This document shows, one piece after another, positions 1-6,915 of a stretch of 10,598 bases of DNA (position 1 is its first letter; every line of letters begins with the position of its first letter). The DNA is taken from positions 1-10,598 of the forward strand of contig JAZBPA010000139.1 in assembly GCA_036351435.1 (NCBI GenBank), written 5' to 3'. The DNA comes from JAAUQA01 sp036351435. Its GTDB lineage: Bacteria > Pseudomonadota > Gammaproteobacteria > Competibacterales > Competibacteraceae. Under the pieces are notes generated by a model, which was not told the origin of the DNA, did not search any database, and saw only the letters and a program-made list of their open reading frames with translations. Made by a program: the position numbers and the translations under genes.

Positions 1-1251
1 CTACGTACGGATGGACTTTACGATAGAGACTTGCATGCCAGTTTGACCAATAAACGCATTTCCAAAGAGCAGCGCCAAGCACAACTCAATCGCTTACTCG
101 GCAAACCTGGCGATAACAAGCTAATGCTGAATTCCAATTCCAACCCAAGAAATCAAAGGCAATCAGTATCTCCGAACCAGTCAATTAACACCGCCGGTAT
201 GGATATCGACGAGGACGACGACGACGACGAAGTGAATGTCCCTGATAATACCAATCTCAATCAGATTGATAACAACAAGGACCAGAAATGGAATCCCAAA
301 CTGTCGCTCAATATACTGAGTTTGCGCAACGATTTAGCAAAACAGGTCAGGCTTTCAAACAACCCTCAATTACAGCAGGAATGGAAGCAACTGAACGACG
401 ATTATATGAACAAAAACCCACCGAATCTCAGCCAGGCAGAGTGGGCGAAAAAATTTGTAGCATTTGACGAGAAGCTCAATGGCTTGAACCAGCAGAATGC
501 ATCGCCCGAACCCAAACCACTAACGTCCGCCCAGCACTCGGCCCAGAATTACGTGAGATTTAAGCTCAATGACAAGGAGTTCATGGCCAAAGTCGAAGAT
601 AAAATCGCGCATAAATTCAGCAAAATGCAGATCAGACAGCTGACGAATCGTTCCTACGATCGGATTGCCGCCAGCAATGATCTGGAAAACAAGTCGCTAC
701 CGGAAATTCAAAAGGCGGCTGGCAAGATCATGATGGATGAGATCCGTAAGATCGGCGCGAAGATGGGCCAGAAGTACGATAAGACCGATCAACAGTCTTT
801 GGGCCAACTGGATAGCCTGGTTAAACCGTCTAAACCGATCACATCGAACAGCAATTTTGATGGGCCGAGCAAGCGGATCAAGCCAGGCGACGAATTTGAC
901 ACTGAGCCCAACGAAGTGGTTGGCTCCGCCAACAATAACTCATCGTCCGATCCGGCACAGAACAAACTGCAAATTCGCAATTACAACCGCAATCAAGCCA
1001 AGCGGTATTTGGAGAAAGACGGCGTGGTGGGCCGATTGATAAGGGACGCCAAACAAAAAACCGATGACGGCAAAGATACCCGCCTCGACGGCAGAAACGG
1101 GTTAAATCGACAGGAGCTAAAGGAGCTAAAGGCAGCCATCACCGAAGCCTTCGAAAACAGCCCCAAACCGTTGATATCCTCACTGCACCACCCGGTTGCA
1201 CTGGAAGCAACGCTGAAGTTCATCGAAATGCCGCCGGACCTGGACCAATAA
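1..1251 (+). CDS. Hypothetical hydrophilic protein, 5'-partial; candidate type III secreted protein
   Basis: The reading frame is open from the first base and ends with TAA at 1249-1251. The first in-frame start-type codon is TTG at 31, with no convincing ribosome binding site, so the real start is probably left of the window. Residues are counted from that TTG. I do not recognise the family. The protein is strongly polar, rich in Asn, Gln, Lys and Asp, with no membrane segment. Residues 30-56 are low-complexity Asn/Ser/Gln, followed by an acidic run around 58-68 with five consecutive Asp. Helical charged stretches follow (about 95-155 and 170-255), then a Ser/Asn-rich linker (about 268-312) and a charged C-terminal domain. 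A 9-bp tandem duplication at 1113-1130 encodes the repeated KEL in that domain. It lies just upstream of a CesT-type chaperone gene, which suggests a secreted substrate; this is inferred from context only. Confidence 0.75.
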   Translation, partial: LRTDGLYDRDLHASLTNKRISKEQRQAQLNRLLGKPGDNKLMLNSNSNPRNQRQSVSPNQSINTAGMDIDEDDDDDEVNVPDNTNLNQIDNNKDQKWNPKLSLNILSLRNDLAKQVRLSNNPQLQQEWKQLNDDYMNKNPPNLSQAEWAKKFVAFDEKLNGLNQQNASPEPKPLTSAQHSAQNYVRFKLNDKEFMAKVEDKIAHKFSKMQIRQLTNRSYDRIAASNDLENKSLPEIQKAAGKIMMDEIRKIGAKMGQKYDKTDQQSLGQLDSLVKPSKPITSNSNFDGPSKRIKPGDEFDTEPNEVVGSANNNSSSDPAQNKLQIRNYNRNQAKRYLEKDGVVGRLIRDAKQKTDDGKDTRLDGRNGLNRQELKELKAAITEAFENSPKPLISSLHHPVALEATLKFIEMPPDLDQ

Positions 1252-1306
1252 TCAAGATTTATCAGCACAGACAACAGTGCACGTTAACGATTGAAGAGTG
1301 GAAGAC

Positions 1307-1783
1307 ATGTCAAAAGAAAACATACACCAATTAGTCAAAGATCTGGGTCGGGAAATGGACCTTCCGGATATGACGATGGATGAAAACGATTTCGTCTGCA
1401 TTTTCACCAACGATGGCGTGGTCTTGAATCTGGATTATCACGAGGACGAAGACGTGCTGGTCATGTATAGCACGGTGGGCGATGTTCCTGATGACCAGCG
1501 CCTACAGTTGTACCAAGAATTGTTACAGGCCAATTTTTTTTGGGAAAGCACCGCCGGGGCCACGATGTGCGTCGATCATACCGCCGAACGAGTCATGCTC
1601 ATGGCCAATATCACCGTTGGTGATCTGGATTTGCCGAAATTGATGACGGTGCTGGATCACTTTATCCGGCTATCCTGGGCTTGGTCGGATCGTATCCGGG
1701 AACTGACCGGACAAGAGGCGAAAACCGAACCGCCCAAAGACGACTCTTCACCGGGTATGCTTGATCCCAGCCGCCTCGCTTGA
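1307..1783 (+). CDS. CesT/Tir-family (class I) type III secretion chaperone
   Basis: The product is a small acidic protein of 158 residues. Class I chaperones of this family form homodimers in the cytosol, bind the N-terminal chaperone-binding region of an effector and deliver it to the secretion ATPase. The sequence shows the family layout: an N-terminal helix (IHQLVKDLGREMDLPDM), beta strands with the acidic HEDEDV stretch, then the signature region FFWESTAGATMCVDHTAERV, and a final amphipathic helix (LPKLMTVLDHFIRLSWAW). The last 20 or so residues are a Pro/Asp/Ser-rich tail. I chose ATG at 1307 because GAAGAG at 1293-1298 lies 8 bases upstream and MSKEN gives a normal family N-terminus. 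GTG at 1298 is an in-frame alternative that adds three residues. It lies 55 bp after the upstream gene and 37 bp before the next, consistent with one operon of chaperone and cargo. Confidence 0.85.
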   Translation: MSKENIHQLVKDLGREMDLPDMTMDENDFVCIFTNDGVVLNLDYHEDEDVLVMYSTVGDVPDDQRLQLYQELLQANFFWESTAGATMCVDHTAERVMLMANITVGDLDLPKLMTVLDHFIRLSWAWSDRIRELTGQEAKTEPPKDDSSPGMLDPSRLA

Positions 1784-1806
1784 ACTGACCTGTTAACCCC
1801 TGATTC

Positions 1807-1813
1807 GGAGGAA
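1807..1813 (+). promoter_or_regulatory. Strong ribosome binding site for the 1821 gene
   Basis: GGAGGAA lies nine bases before ATG 1821. It is the clearest Shine-Dalgarno sequence in the left cluster and fixes the start of the large downstream gene. Confidence 0.7.
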
Positions 1814-1820
1814 CTTCGCC

Positions 1821-3305
1821 ATGGCTATGAATCCCATTTCCGGAAAGGTTCCAAACCTGACCACCTTGGACTTTGTCAACAAAGCCAGCACCACTCGCGA
1901 CAGGACCCAACTGCAACCCAGCCAGGGACACGGTGGCCTTGATGTCAAAGCGTTTCACGCTGATGTGCCGGATATTGCTAATCGGTCAGGCGGCAAGGTG
2001 GGTGGCTGGGCCAGGGTCATCGGGTTCGGGGTCGCGAATTTCCTGACCTTGGGCGCGGTGGGTATGGTCGGCAAAATATGTGCTAATTCATCGGTCATGG
2101 GCTCGCAGAAAAGCGGTTTTTTCAAGGACTGGGGTCAGACTTATCTGAACTCGACTCGAATTAATCAGGGTGATTCCAAGTTCACCAAATTCCTGAAAGG
2201 CGCTGGCAAGTTCTATAGCAACATTATGCCCGGCGCGTGGTTGGGCCAACCAGTCGTGCTGGGACAGAATATTCATCACAACCGGGCAGTCAACCAAGAA
2301 TTTGGTAACACGGTGCAGCGCGAGTTCGGGGCAAACCTCAATTACAATTCGGTCAAGGACTTGAATGCCCAGACCGCCTTTGAAACGAAGCGGCTTATGT
2401 ATGGACAATTGAACGCTGAGATGCAGTCTGCTAGTGGACAAGGCCGGGACGGCGATTATCGGGATACGGCGTTACGGAAAGCAGTCTATTCAGGAAGCCC
2501 GAGTCTAAGGGCCGCGTTCGCGAATCATGCCCAGGACGTTGAATATAGCCCAGAGAATTCTCATTTCCTCAGCTGGTCCAGCGCCACTCTGGATAAGCTC
2601 GACCCAGCTTCGCCGAATCATGACCGGAAATACCAACTTTCCAAAAAAGAACTGCTAACCGCCAAAAACGATTTCGTAAGGTCTGGGAGCCAGTACGAAC
2701 TCAATCTCTCGTACCACGGTCGGGGACCGATTTATAACGGCTTGAATCAGGTATTGGGCGATTATGAGCAACGGCTTAATCAGGCCAAAACGGCGGTCAG
2801 AATGAATCCCAATGATCAGACGGCCAAGGATAACCTAGCGCGCATCGAGAATGAGAAGTTGAATCCTCAGGAGTCCCAACAAGCACTGCCCGCACTGAAA
2901 CAGGCGGACCACGAAATCTACCAAATGAATGTTAACGATGCTTTCAAGCGTTTCAAAGATGGGGTGGCCAGCAAGGCCCAACAGCTAGGCGTGATGCCTG
3001 ACAAACTGGAGCAGAAGGTTGTCGACTCGAATGTCACCTACCGCTCGTTACAAGATGACGAGAGAAAGCTCCAACAAGATCTTGCAAAAGCGCAAAAAGA
3101 ACAAAAGCTGGCGCAAATGAATCTGGATGAGAAGCCCAATGACAAGTGGCTAAAACGGGAACTAGGTATTGCCAAAGATAACGTTACGGAAATCCAAGAC
3201 GAACTGAATGAGGTGCAGAAGCTCATTGTCGCGGCCGATCGTGAGCACATAAGAGCTCAGGCTGAATTGAAAGGGCATTATCGAAATATGGTACACAACG
3301 ACTAG
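1821..3305 (+). CDS. Hypothetical 494-residue protein with hydrophobic segment and C-terminal coiled coil; candidate type III effector
   Basis: I do not recognise the family. The first 45 residues are polar and rich in Ser, Thr, Asn, Gln and Gly (MAMNPISGKVPNLTTLDFVN...), as is usual for type III secretion signals and chaperone-binding regions. There is no Sec or Tat signal. Residues about 63-85 form one hydrophobic Gly/Ala/Val-rich segment that could enter a host membrane. The middle (100-310) is soluble, with Asn- and Tyr-containing motifs I cannot assign. From about 310 the protein is helical; 405-485 is a charged Lys/Glu/Gln-rich coiled coil. Two related stretches, around 328-344 (NPNDQTAKDNLARIE) and 438-452 (KPNDKWLKRELGIAK), look like TPR-style half repeats. 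It directly follows the class I chaperone gene, so the natural reading is chaperone plus cognate substrate. A translocator is less likely, because those use class II TPR chaperones. Confidence 0.78.
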   Translation: MAMNPISGKVPNLTTLDFVNKASTTRDRTQLQPSQGHGGLDVKAFHADVPDIANRSGGKVGGWARVIGFGVANFLTLGAVGMVGKICANSSVMGSQKSGFFKDWGQTYLNSTRINQGDSKFTKFLKGAGKFYSNIMPGAWLGQPVVLGQNIHHNRAVNQEFGNTVQREFGANLNYNSVKDLNAQTAFETKRLMYGQLNAEMQSASGQGRDGDYRDTALRKAVYSGSPSLRAAFANHAQDVEYSPENSHFLSWSSATLDKLDPASPNHDRKYQLSKKELLTAKNDFVRSGSQYELNLSYHGRGPIYNGLNQVLGDYEQRLNQAKTAVRMNPNDQTAKDNLARIENEKLNPQESQQALPALKQADHEIYQMNVNDAFKRFKDGVASKAQQLGVMPDKLEQKVVDSNVTYRSLQDDERKLQQDLAKAQKEQKLAQMNLDEKPNDKWLKRELGIAKDNVTEIQDELNEVQKLIVAADREHIRAQAELKGHYRNMVHND

Positions 3306-3320
3306 CCTCCTCCCTACCAA

Positions 3321-3342
3321 CCTTCCCCCGCGAGGGGGAAGG
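3321..3342. repeat. REP-like palindrome, possible terminator of the secretion cluster
   Basis: A perfect 9-bp stem (CCTTCCCCC with GGGGGAAGG) closes a GCGA loop of the GNRA type, 15 bases after the stop of the preceding gene. A pyrimidine-rich flank (CCTCCTCCCTACC) precedes it. There is no T-run after the stem, so it is not a classical intrinsic terminator. The form matches the C/G-rich extragenic palindromes common in proteobacterial genomes, though only one copy is present here. Confidence 0.55.
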
Positions 3343-3394
3343 CATTGAACAGCACCGCGCCCTCCGGCTTATCTGCTTAATCGAGAAGACATCC

Positions 3395-4303
3395 ATGAAT
3401 TTATCCCGGCGACAATTCACCGTTAGCGCTTTATTTCTCCCTGTGGGATCGTTGTTCGGCTTATCAGCCACGGGTAGCGAGAAACGCGCACCCAACGCCA
3501 GCATCGATGCTGAATTCACTCAGGCGTTCACTAACCTTCAGCAACAGTTGATCTCCTTCCTTGAGGCTGCGGGCTATCAGCAGATACCGGCACAATCTCT
3601 GATTACCGGCCATGCCTTCAACGGCGGGTTGCGTTACGATGATTCTGGGGTTTTGGCTAAAATGCCTAACGGCGAGATGGTGGTTCAGGATTGCGCCCGG
3701 GTTGAGGACATTCCAAACAAGAACCGTCGAGGTGTGTTGCCCTTTTTCCATATTCTGGCCTGTACCCGCCGCGCTGACTCGGATCAAGATAAAACCTTCT
3801 CAGAAACCATCAACCTGGTCACTAAAACGCTCGAACTTCCCAGCCAGCGTCTAGCACTGGTCAGCATTGCCGCCTTAGCGGATTTTCGTGATCTATTAAC
3901 CGAGCAAGACATTGATTGGGAAAGGCAAGTGGTGATTCGCGATACCGAAGAAGCCAAGGCCACCGGTAACGGATCGGGTTATTTCAACCCGGCTGGTCAT
4001 CCCGAGCAACCGGAGTTTATCACTGCCGGCCTGTATATCTGGACCGGTGAAGGTCAGGCTCCGGCAATCAAAACCTACCCTCTGTCAGAACAGTGGGTAG
4101 AAATCGGCGAAGTGGGTTTGGATAAGACTGCGACGTTAGCTTTCGGATTCGGTCTTGAACGTCTGGTATATGCCAAAACCGGCCTGCTGCCCAGTTGGCA
4201 GGAACAACGCCAGCAATTGCTGGAAACTGTCAAGGCCGAAAGCGCGAAAACCGGTGCGCCGTTGCCGGAAGGCTACACATTGTTTAAAGACGACATGGCA
4301 TAA
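3395..4303 (+). CDS. Alanyl-tRNA synthetase catalytic-domain paralogue with a twin-arginine signal
   Basis: The 302-residue product begins MNLSRRQFTVSALFLPVGS, which fits a Tat signal: SRRxF, a hydrophobic stretch and cleavage somewhere near residues 24-35. The mature part follows the order of the AlaRS aminoacylation core. Residues 53-70 (SFLEAAGYQQIPAQSLI) match the FFxSKGHxxVxSSSL region. Residues 97-121 (VVQDCARVED...FFHIL) match the QRCVR...FFEML motif 2 region, keeping the ATP-contacting Arg (R102). A GNGSGYF stretch at 191-197 resembles CGPCTEIF. Residues 235-256 (VEIGEVGL...FGFGLER) match EIWN...GMGLER motif 3. The tRNA-binding, editing and C-Ala domains are absent. The Asp of AlaRS VDTGMGLER, which binds the alanine amino group, is Ala here. 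Start support: GAGAAG at 3383-3388, six bases before ATG. tRNA charging is unlikely; the role is unknown. The homology is my reading by eye. Confidence 0.75.
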   Translation: MNLSRRQFTVSALFLPVGSLFGLSATGSEKRAPNASIDAEFTQAFTNLQQQLISFLEAAGYQQIPAQSLITGHAFNGGLRYDDSGVLAKMPNGEMVVQDCARVEDIPNKNRRGVLPFFHILACTRRADSDQDKTFSETINLVTKTLELPSQRLALVSIAALADFRDLLTEQDIDWERQVVIRDTEEAKATGNGSGYFNPAGHPEQPEFITAGLYIWTGEGQAPAIKTYPLSEQWVEIGEVGLDKTATLAFGFGLERLVYAKTGLLPSWQEQRQQLLETVKAESAKTGAPLPEGYTLFKDDMA

Positions 4304-4319
4304 AGGCTTGCGCGAAGCA

Positions 4320-4347
4320 GCGGGATTCAGGCTTCGGCCTGTTCCGC
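4320..4347. terminator. Hairpin with TTCG tetraloop after the AlaRS-like gene
   Basis: CAGGC-TTCG-GCCTG at 4328-4341 is a 5-bp stem on the very stable UUCG loop. It is extended across an internal loop by GCGG (4320-4323) pairing with CCGC (4344-4347). It starts 16 bases after the stop codon. No T-run follows, so efficiency is uncertain. It also overlaps the end of the transposase relic. Confidence 0.45.
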
Positions 4348-4604
4348 GTAGAGGATAACTGTCAGGACATCGCCGAGCTTGCTGTGGAGGAGGCAGCGCC
4401 CTATTTACCGTCAGTTTTCATGTGCCCGATGATCGGTTCAAGGATGTTTCGTCGGTAGAGTCGATTACACTGTCTTGTGGTGATGTCCTGTTTCTGGCCA
4501 GCGATGAAGACTAAAGTATCGCCGGGCTGCTTATGGCCTTAGTAGCAGCCCCGACCAACATAGGCTTCTTGCGGGATGTAATCACACAAGATACTGACTC
4601 ATTG
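4341..4604 (-). pseudogene. Decayed C-terminal fragment of an IS5-superfamily transposase
   Basis: Read on the - strand, 4404-4604 translates to a recognisable DDE transposase C-terminus: DYIPQEAYVGRGCY, stop, GHKQPGDTLVFIAGQK, then RLYRRNILEPIIGHMKTDGK. Intact relatives have AYVDRGYRGH, GD..VFIAGQ.R and RRxxIEPxIGHxKxDGxLGR. The expected catalytic Asp is Gly and the GY is GC. A TAA interrupts the frame at 4539-4541, a TGA lies at 4599-4601, and a TAG at 4401-4403 follows DGK. Restoring one base there gives DGKLGR and continues in the next frame as CLLHSKLGDVLTVILYA, again the family pattern; so a one-base deletion is evident. The catalytic Glu of IEPIIGH remains. The N-terminal two thirds of the enzyme are missing, and I could not find terminal inverted repeats. 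This relic accounts for most of the gap between the AlaRS-like gene and azoR. Confidence 0.8.
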
Positions 4605-4641
4605 AGGTAAGCTCCTTAGTTCAGCCATATCCTCTTAAATG

Positions 4642-5268
4642 TCAGGCAGCAAGGTTGTTACGAGAATCTGTGGTGCCAATTAGATCGGCGATGCGCGCGC
4701 GGGCCGCATCTATAGCTTGATCTGCTTTGCTATTCAGCTGATCGGCGGCAATGACTTCAATATCGCTGATACCGACGAAGCGCAGCACCTGCCGCAGGTA
4801 TGGCGTGGCAAAATCGACCGGGGAGTCTACCGGCACGCCTCCCGAAGCAATCACGACATAAGCATTCTTGCCCTTCAATAAGCCTTCCGGTCCGTTTGCG
4901 GTGTAACGGAAAGTCTTGCGTGCTCGGGCGATCATGTCGATCCAGGCTTTCAGGGTGGCCGGTACGCCGAAGTTATAAATTGGGGCCCCAATCACCAGCA
5001 CATCGGCCTGTTCAAGTTCAGCGACCAGTGCATCAGACACCGCGAGCTTGGCCTGCTGTTGTTCGGTGCGCTGTTCTTCCGCCGTGAAGTTGGCTGCGAT
5101 CCACTCCGCGTCGACGAAAGGCAGTCCGTCGTTGAGATCGCGTCGTACCAATTCGATATTAAGTTCGCGACGCGCCAACGCGTCAATGATTTCCTGCGTT
5201 AGCAGGCGACTGACAGAGTCGCTGTAACGGCCACTGGCACTGACTTCGAGAATCTTGAGTTGGTTCAT
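4642..5268 (-). CDS. azoR: FMN-dependent NADH:quinone/azo oxidoreductase (AzoR type)
   Basis: The 208-residue product has the flavodoxin-like fold of the AzoR family, cytosolic homodimers that use FMN and NAD(P)H to reduce quinones and azo dyes by two electrons. The start MNQLKILEVSASGRYSDSVS holds the FMN phosphate-binding loop. Residues 95-111 (APIYNFGVPATLKAWID) are the hallmark FMN isoalloxazine loop and following helix. Residues 119-130 (TFRYTANGPEGL) match the family's TFRYTxxGPxGL. The loop at 141-146 is ASGGVP where E. coli AzoR has SRGG, a small difference near the cofactor. Length equals the family norm. AGGAG lies shortly before ATG 5268. It is divergent from a LysR regulator that probably controls it. 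Redox defence against quinones is the likely natural role. Confidence 0.93.
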   Translation of the reverse strand: MNQLKILEVSASGRYSDSVSRLLTQEIIDALARRELNIELVRRDLNDGLPFVDAEWIAANFTAEEQRTEQQQAKLAVSDALVAELEQADVLVIGAPIYNFGVPATLKAWIDMIARARKTFRYTANGPEGLLKGKNAYVVIASGGVPVDSPVDFATPYLRQVLRFVGISDIEVIAADQLNSKADQAIDAARARIADLIGTTDSRNNLAA

Positions 5269-5331
5269 TATCTGCTCCTTTAATCGTGGTGGCTGCTACC
5301 GCAGCCGGTTTCATTGGATACAGTTTGGCTG

Positions 5332-5359
5332 TTGACGTATTCACAATAAATAGTAGTAT
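5332..5359 (+). promoter_or_regulatory. Candidate sigma-70 promoter of the LysR gene
   Basis: TTGACG (5332-5337) and TAGTAT (5354-5359) are separated by 16 bp. Transcription would begin near 5366, at the left edge of the palindrome over the LysR start, which would suit autorepression. Inferred from consensus only. Confidence 0.45.
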
Positions 5360-5366
5360 CGGCATA

Positions 5367-5393
5367 ATATTGTTCTGAAAAGGACAACAATAT
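5367..5393. promoter_or_regulatory. LysR-type operator overlapping the regulator's own start codon
   Basis: ATATTGTT (5367-5374) and AACAATAT (5386-5393) are perfect 8-bp inverted arms around an 11-bp spacer, which gives the T-N11-A form typical of LysR-family boxes. The spacer contains the Shine-Dalgarno AAAAGGA (5378-5384), and the right arm covers the first two bases of the ATG. Binding here would block the regulator's own expression. In RNA the same arms could pair and hold the Shine-Dalgarno in a loop. Confidence 0.65.
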
Positions 5394-6324
5394 GGATAAA
5401 TTTGAAGATCTGCAGGCTTTCGTAGCGGTTGTCGAAACTGGCAGTTTCACAGCCGCTGCGGAGCGCCTCGACATGGCCAAGTCCGCCGTGAGCCGGCGTG
5501 TTTCGGGACTTGAGGAACGGCTTGGCGTGCAATTGTTGCGACGGACGACGCGGCGACTAAGCCTGACCGAGACAGGGCATCATTTTTATGAACGCAGTGC
5601 GCGAGTTCTCGCAGACTTGGAAGAAGCTGAATCGGCGGTGTTGCAGGAACATGGCGAACTACGCGGCACCTTGAGGGTTGCCCTGCCATTGTCCTTCGGA
5701 GTTCGCCATATGAGTGCGCCCGTTGCCGAATTTAGTCGCCGACATCCGCGATTGCGCTTTGATCTCGACCTTAATGATCGTCGCGTCGATCTGATTGGTG
5801 AAGGCATGGATCTCGCCGTCCGTATAGGCCAGTTGGCTGATTCAACGTTGATCGCACGCCGCTTGTTTGATGCGCGCACCGTCGTATGCGGCTCACAGGA
5901 TTATTTCAATAGGTACGGTATGCCGCAGACCCCAGATGAGCTGATTGATCATCAGTGTCTGGTTTACGGTAATCTCGCCGAGCCGACCAAATGGGTGTGT
6001 CGCGATGCACAAGGCAAATCCATTCGCGTGACCGTCAGGGCTGCAATGATTGCCAGCAGCGGCGACTTTCTGAGTGCCGCAGCAGCACAAGGACTCGGTA
6101 TCGTCATACAACCGACGTTTATCGCTGGAGAGGCGATCAGCCGCGGTGAACTCGTGCCCATACTCACCCATTATCAATGGCCGATTACACCCGCCTATGC
6201 GGTGTATCCGCCGACGCGGTATTTATCCTTTCGCGTGCGCAAATTCATCGATTTCCTAGTGGACCATTTTTCCGGTACGCCGTCGTGGGACAAAGATTGC
6301 CCGGCGGCTTCCAACCCAAACTGA
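5392..6324 (+). CDS. LysR-family transcriptional regulator
   Basis: The 310-residue length is normal for the family. Residues 1-60 form the winged helix-turn-helix (MDKFEDLQAFVAVVETGSFT, AAERLDMAKSAVSRRVSGLE, ERLGVQLLRRTTRRLSLTE). A linker helix follows to about 88. The rest is the periplasmic-binding-like effector domain, starting LRGTLRVALPLSFG and including DLAVRIGQLADSTLIARRL and CLVYGNLAEPTKW. Close relatives of this form (CrgA/AaeR-like group) often sit next to a reductase or efflux gene and sense small aromatic or electrophilic compounds; the ligand here cannot be told. ATG 5392 has AAAAGGA seven bases upstream. The gene is divergent from azoR with 123 bp between start codons, so azoR is the expected target. 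The GNAT gene starts 31 bp downstream and may be co-transcribed. Confidence 0.95.
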   Translation: MDKFEDLQAFVAVVETGSFTAAAERLDMAKSAVSRRVSGLEERLGVQLLRRTTRRLSLTETGHHFYERSARVLADLEEAESAVLQEHGELRGTLRVALPLSFGVRHMSAPVAEFSRRHPRLRFDLDLNDRRVDLIGEGMDLAVRIGQLADSTLIARRLFDARTVVCGSQDYFNRYGMPQTPDELIDHQCLVYGNLAEPTKWVCRDAQGKSIRVTVRAAMIASSGDFLSAAAAQGLGIVIQPTFIAGEAISRGELVPILTHYQWPITPAYAVYPPTRYLSFRVRKFIDFLVDHFSGTPSWDKDCPAASNPN

Positions 6325-6355
6325 CAGCCTGTAATTAGGAGATTAGAAGACAGTC

Positions 6356-6889
6356 ATGTCTGAGAAACTCGACATTCGCGAGAGCCTACCAGCAGATTGG
6401 GGCTCGATTGAAGCTCTTTATCCTGAAGCGTTTCCAGACGAGGATTTGCTGCCCGTGGTGCGCGACCTGTTGCAAGATACGGCGATTAGACTATCGCTCG
6501 TCGGGGTGATTAATTCGCAGATCGTCGGGCACGTGATCTTCACGACGTGCGGCGTGGCCGACGGCAGCAGCGAAAGCAAAGCTGCGCTACTGGCTCCATT
6601 GGCCGTCGCACCTGCGTGGCAAAGACAGGGTATCGGGCGCGCAATCGTGCACGCCGGTCTGCGACAACTGGAGGATATGGGCATAAGCCTGGTCTGTGTA
6701 TTGGGCGACCCCAATTACTACAGTCGCCTCGGGTTTGTGCCGGAATCTCTGGTTGAACCACCCTACCGTTTGCCGGCCGAGTGGGATGGCGCATGGCAGT
6801 CACAACGGGTGGGCACGCTAACGATTCCCTATTCGGGAAAACTATCGGTCCCCCGGCAGTGGCTTCGGCCAGCTTTGTGGGCTTCTTGA
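6356..6889 (+). CDS. GNAT-family N-acetyltransferase (YhbS-like)
   Basis: The 177-residue protein is a complete single GNAT domain. It shows the acetyl-CoA pyrophosphate-binding motif after the central strand, LAPLAVAPAWQRQGIG (79-94), with Q89-R90-Q91-G92-I93-G94. It also has VLGDPNYYSRLGF (115-127), the signature of the COG3153/YhbS group of predicted acetyltransferases. Near the N-terminus, RESLPADWGSIEALYPEAFP forms the first helix region that shapes the acceptor site. The acceptor substrate cannot be predicted; members are reported or proposed to act on small amines, antibiotics or protein N-termini. ATG 6356 is preceded by AGAAGA and, further up, AGGAGA. The 31-bp gap from the LysR gene suggests a bicistronic unit. 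It is convergent with the AhpD-like gene. Confidence 0.92.
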   Translation: MSEKLDIRESLPADWGSIEALYPEAFPDEDLLPVVRDLLQDTAIRLSLVGVINSQIVGHVIFTTCGVADGSSESKAALLAPLAVAPAWQRQGIGRAIVHAGLRQLEDMGISLVCVLGDPNYYSRLGFVPESLVEPPYRLPAEWDGAWQSQRVGTLTIPYSGKLSVPRQWLRPALWAS

Positions 6890-6915
6890 TACTGGCTGCA
6901 ATACTGCCTTCAGGG

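Noticed and set aside
1075..1125. EF-hand calcium-binding loop in the first protein
   Set aside because: The spacing of acidic residues and Gly is one position off the canonical 12-residue loop, and there is no paired second loop.
1113..1130. 9-bp tandem duplication GGAGCTAAA
   Set aside because: Only two copies within a coding region; it explains the doubled KEL but has no sign of being a functional repeat.
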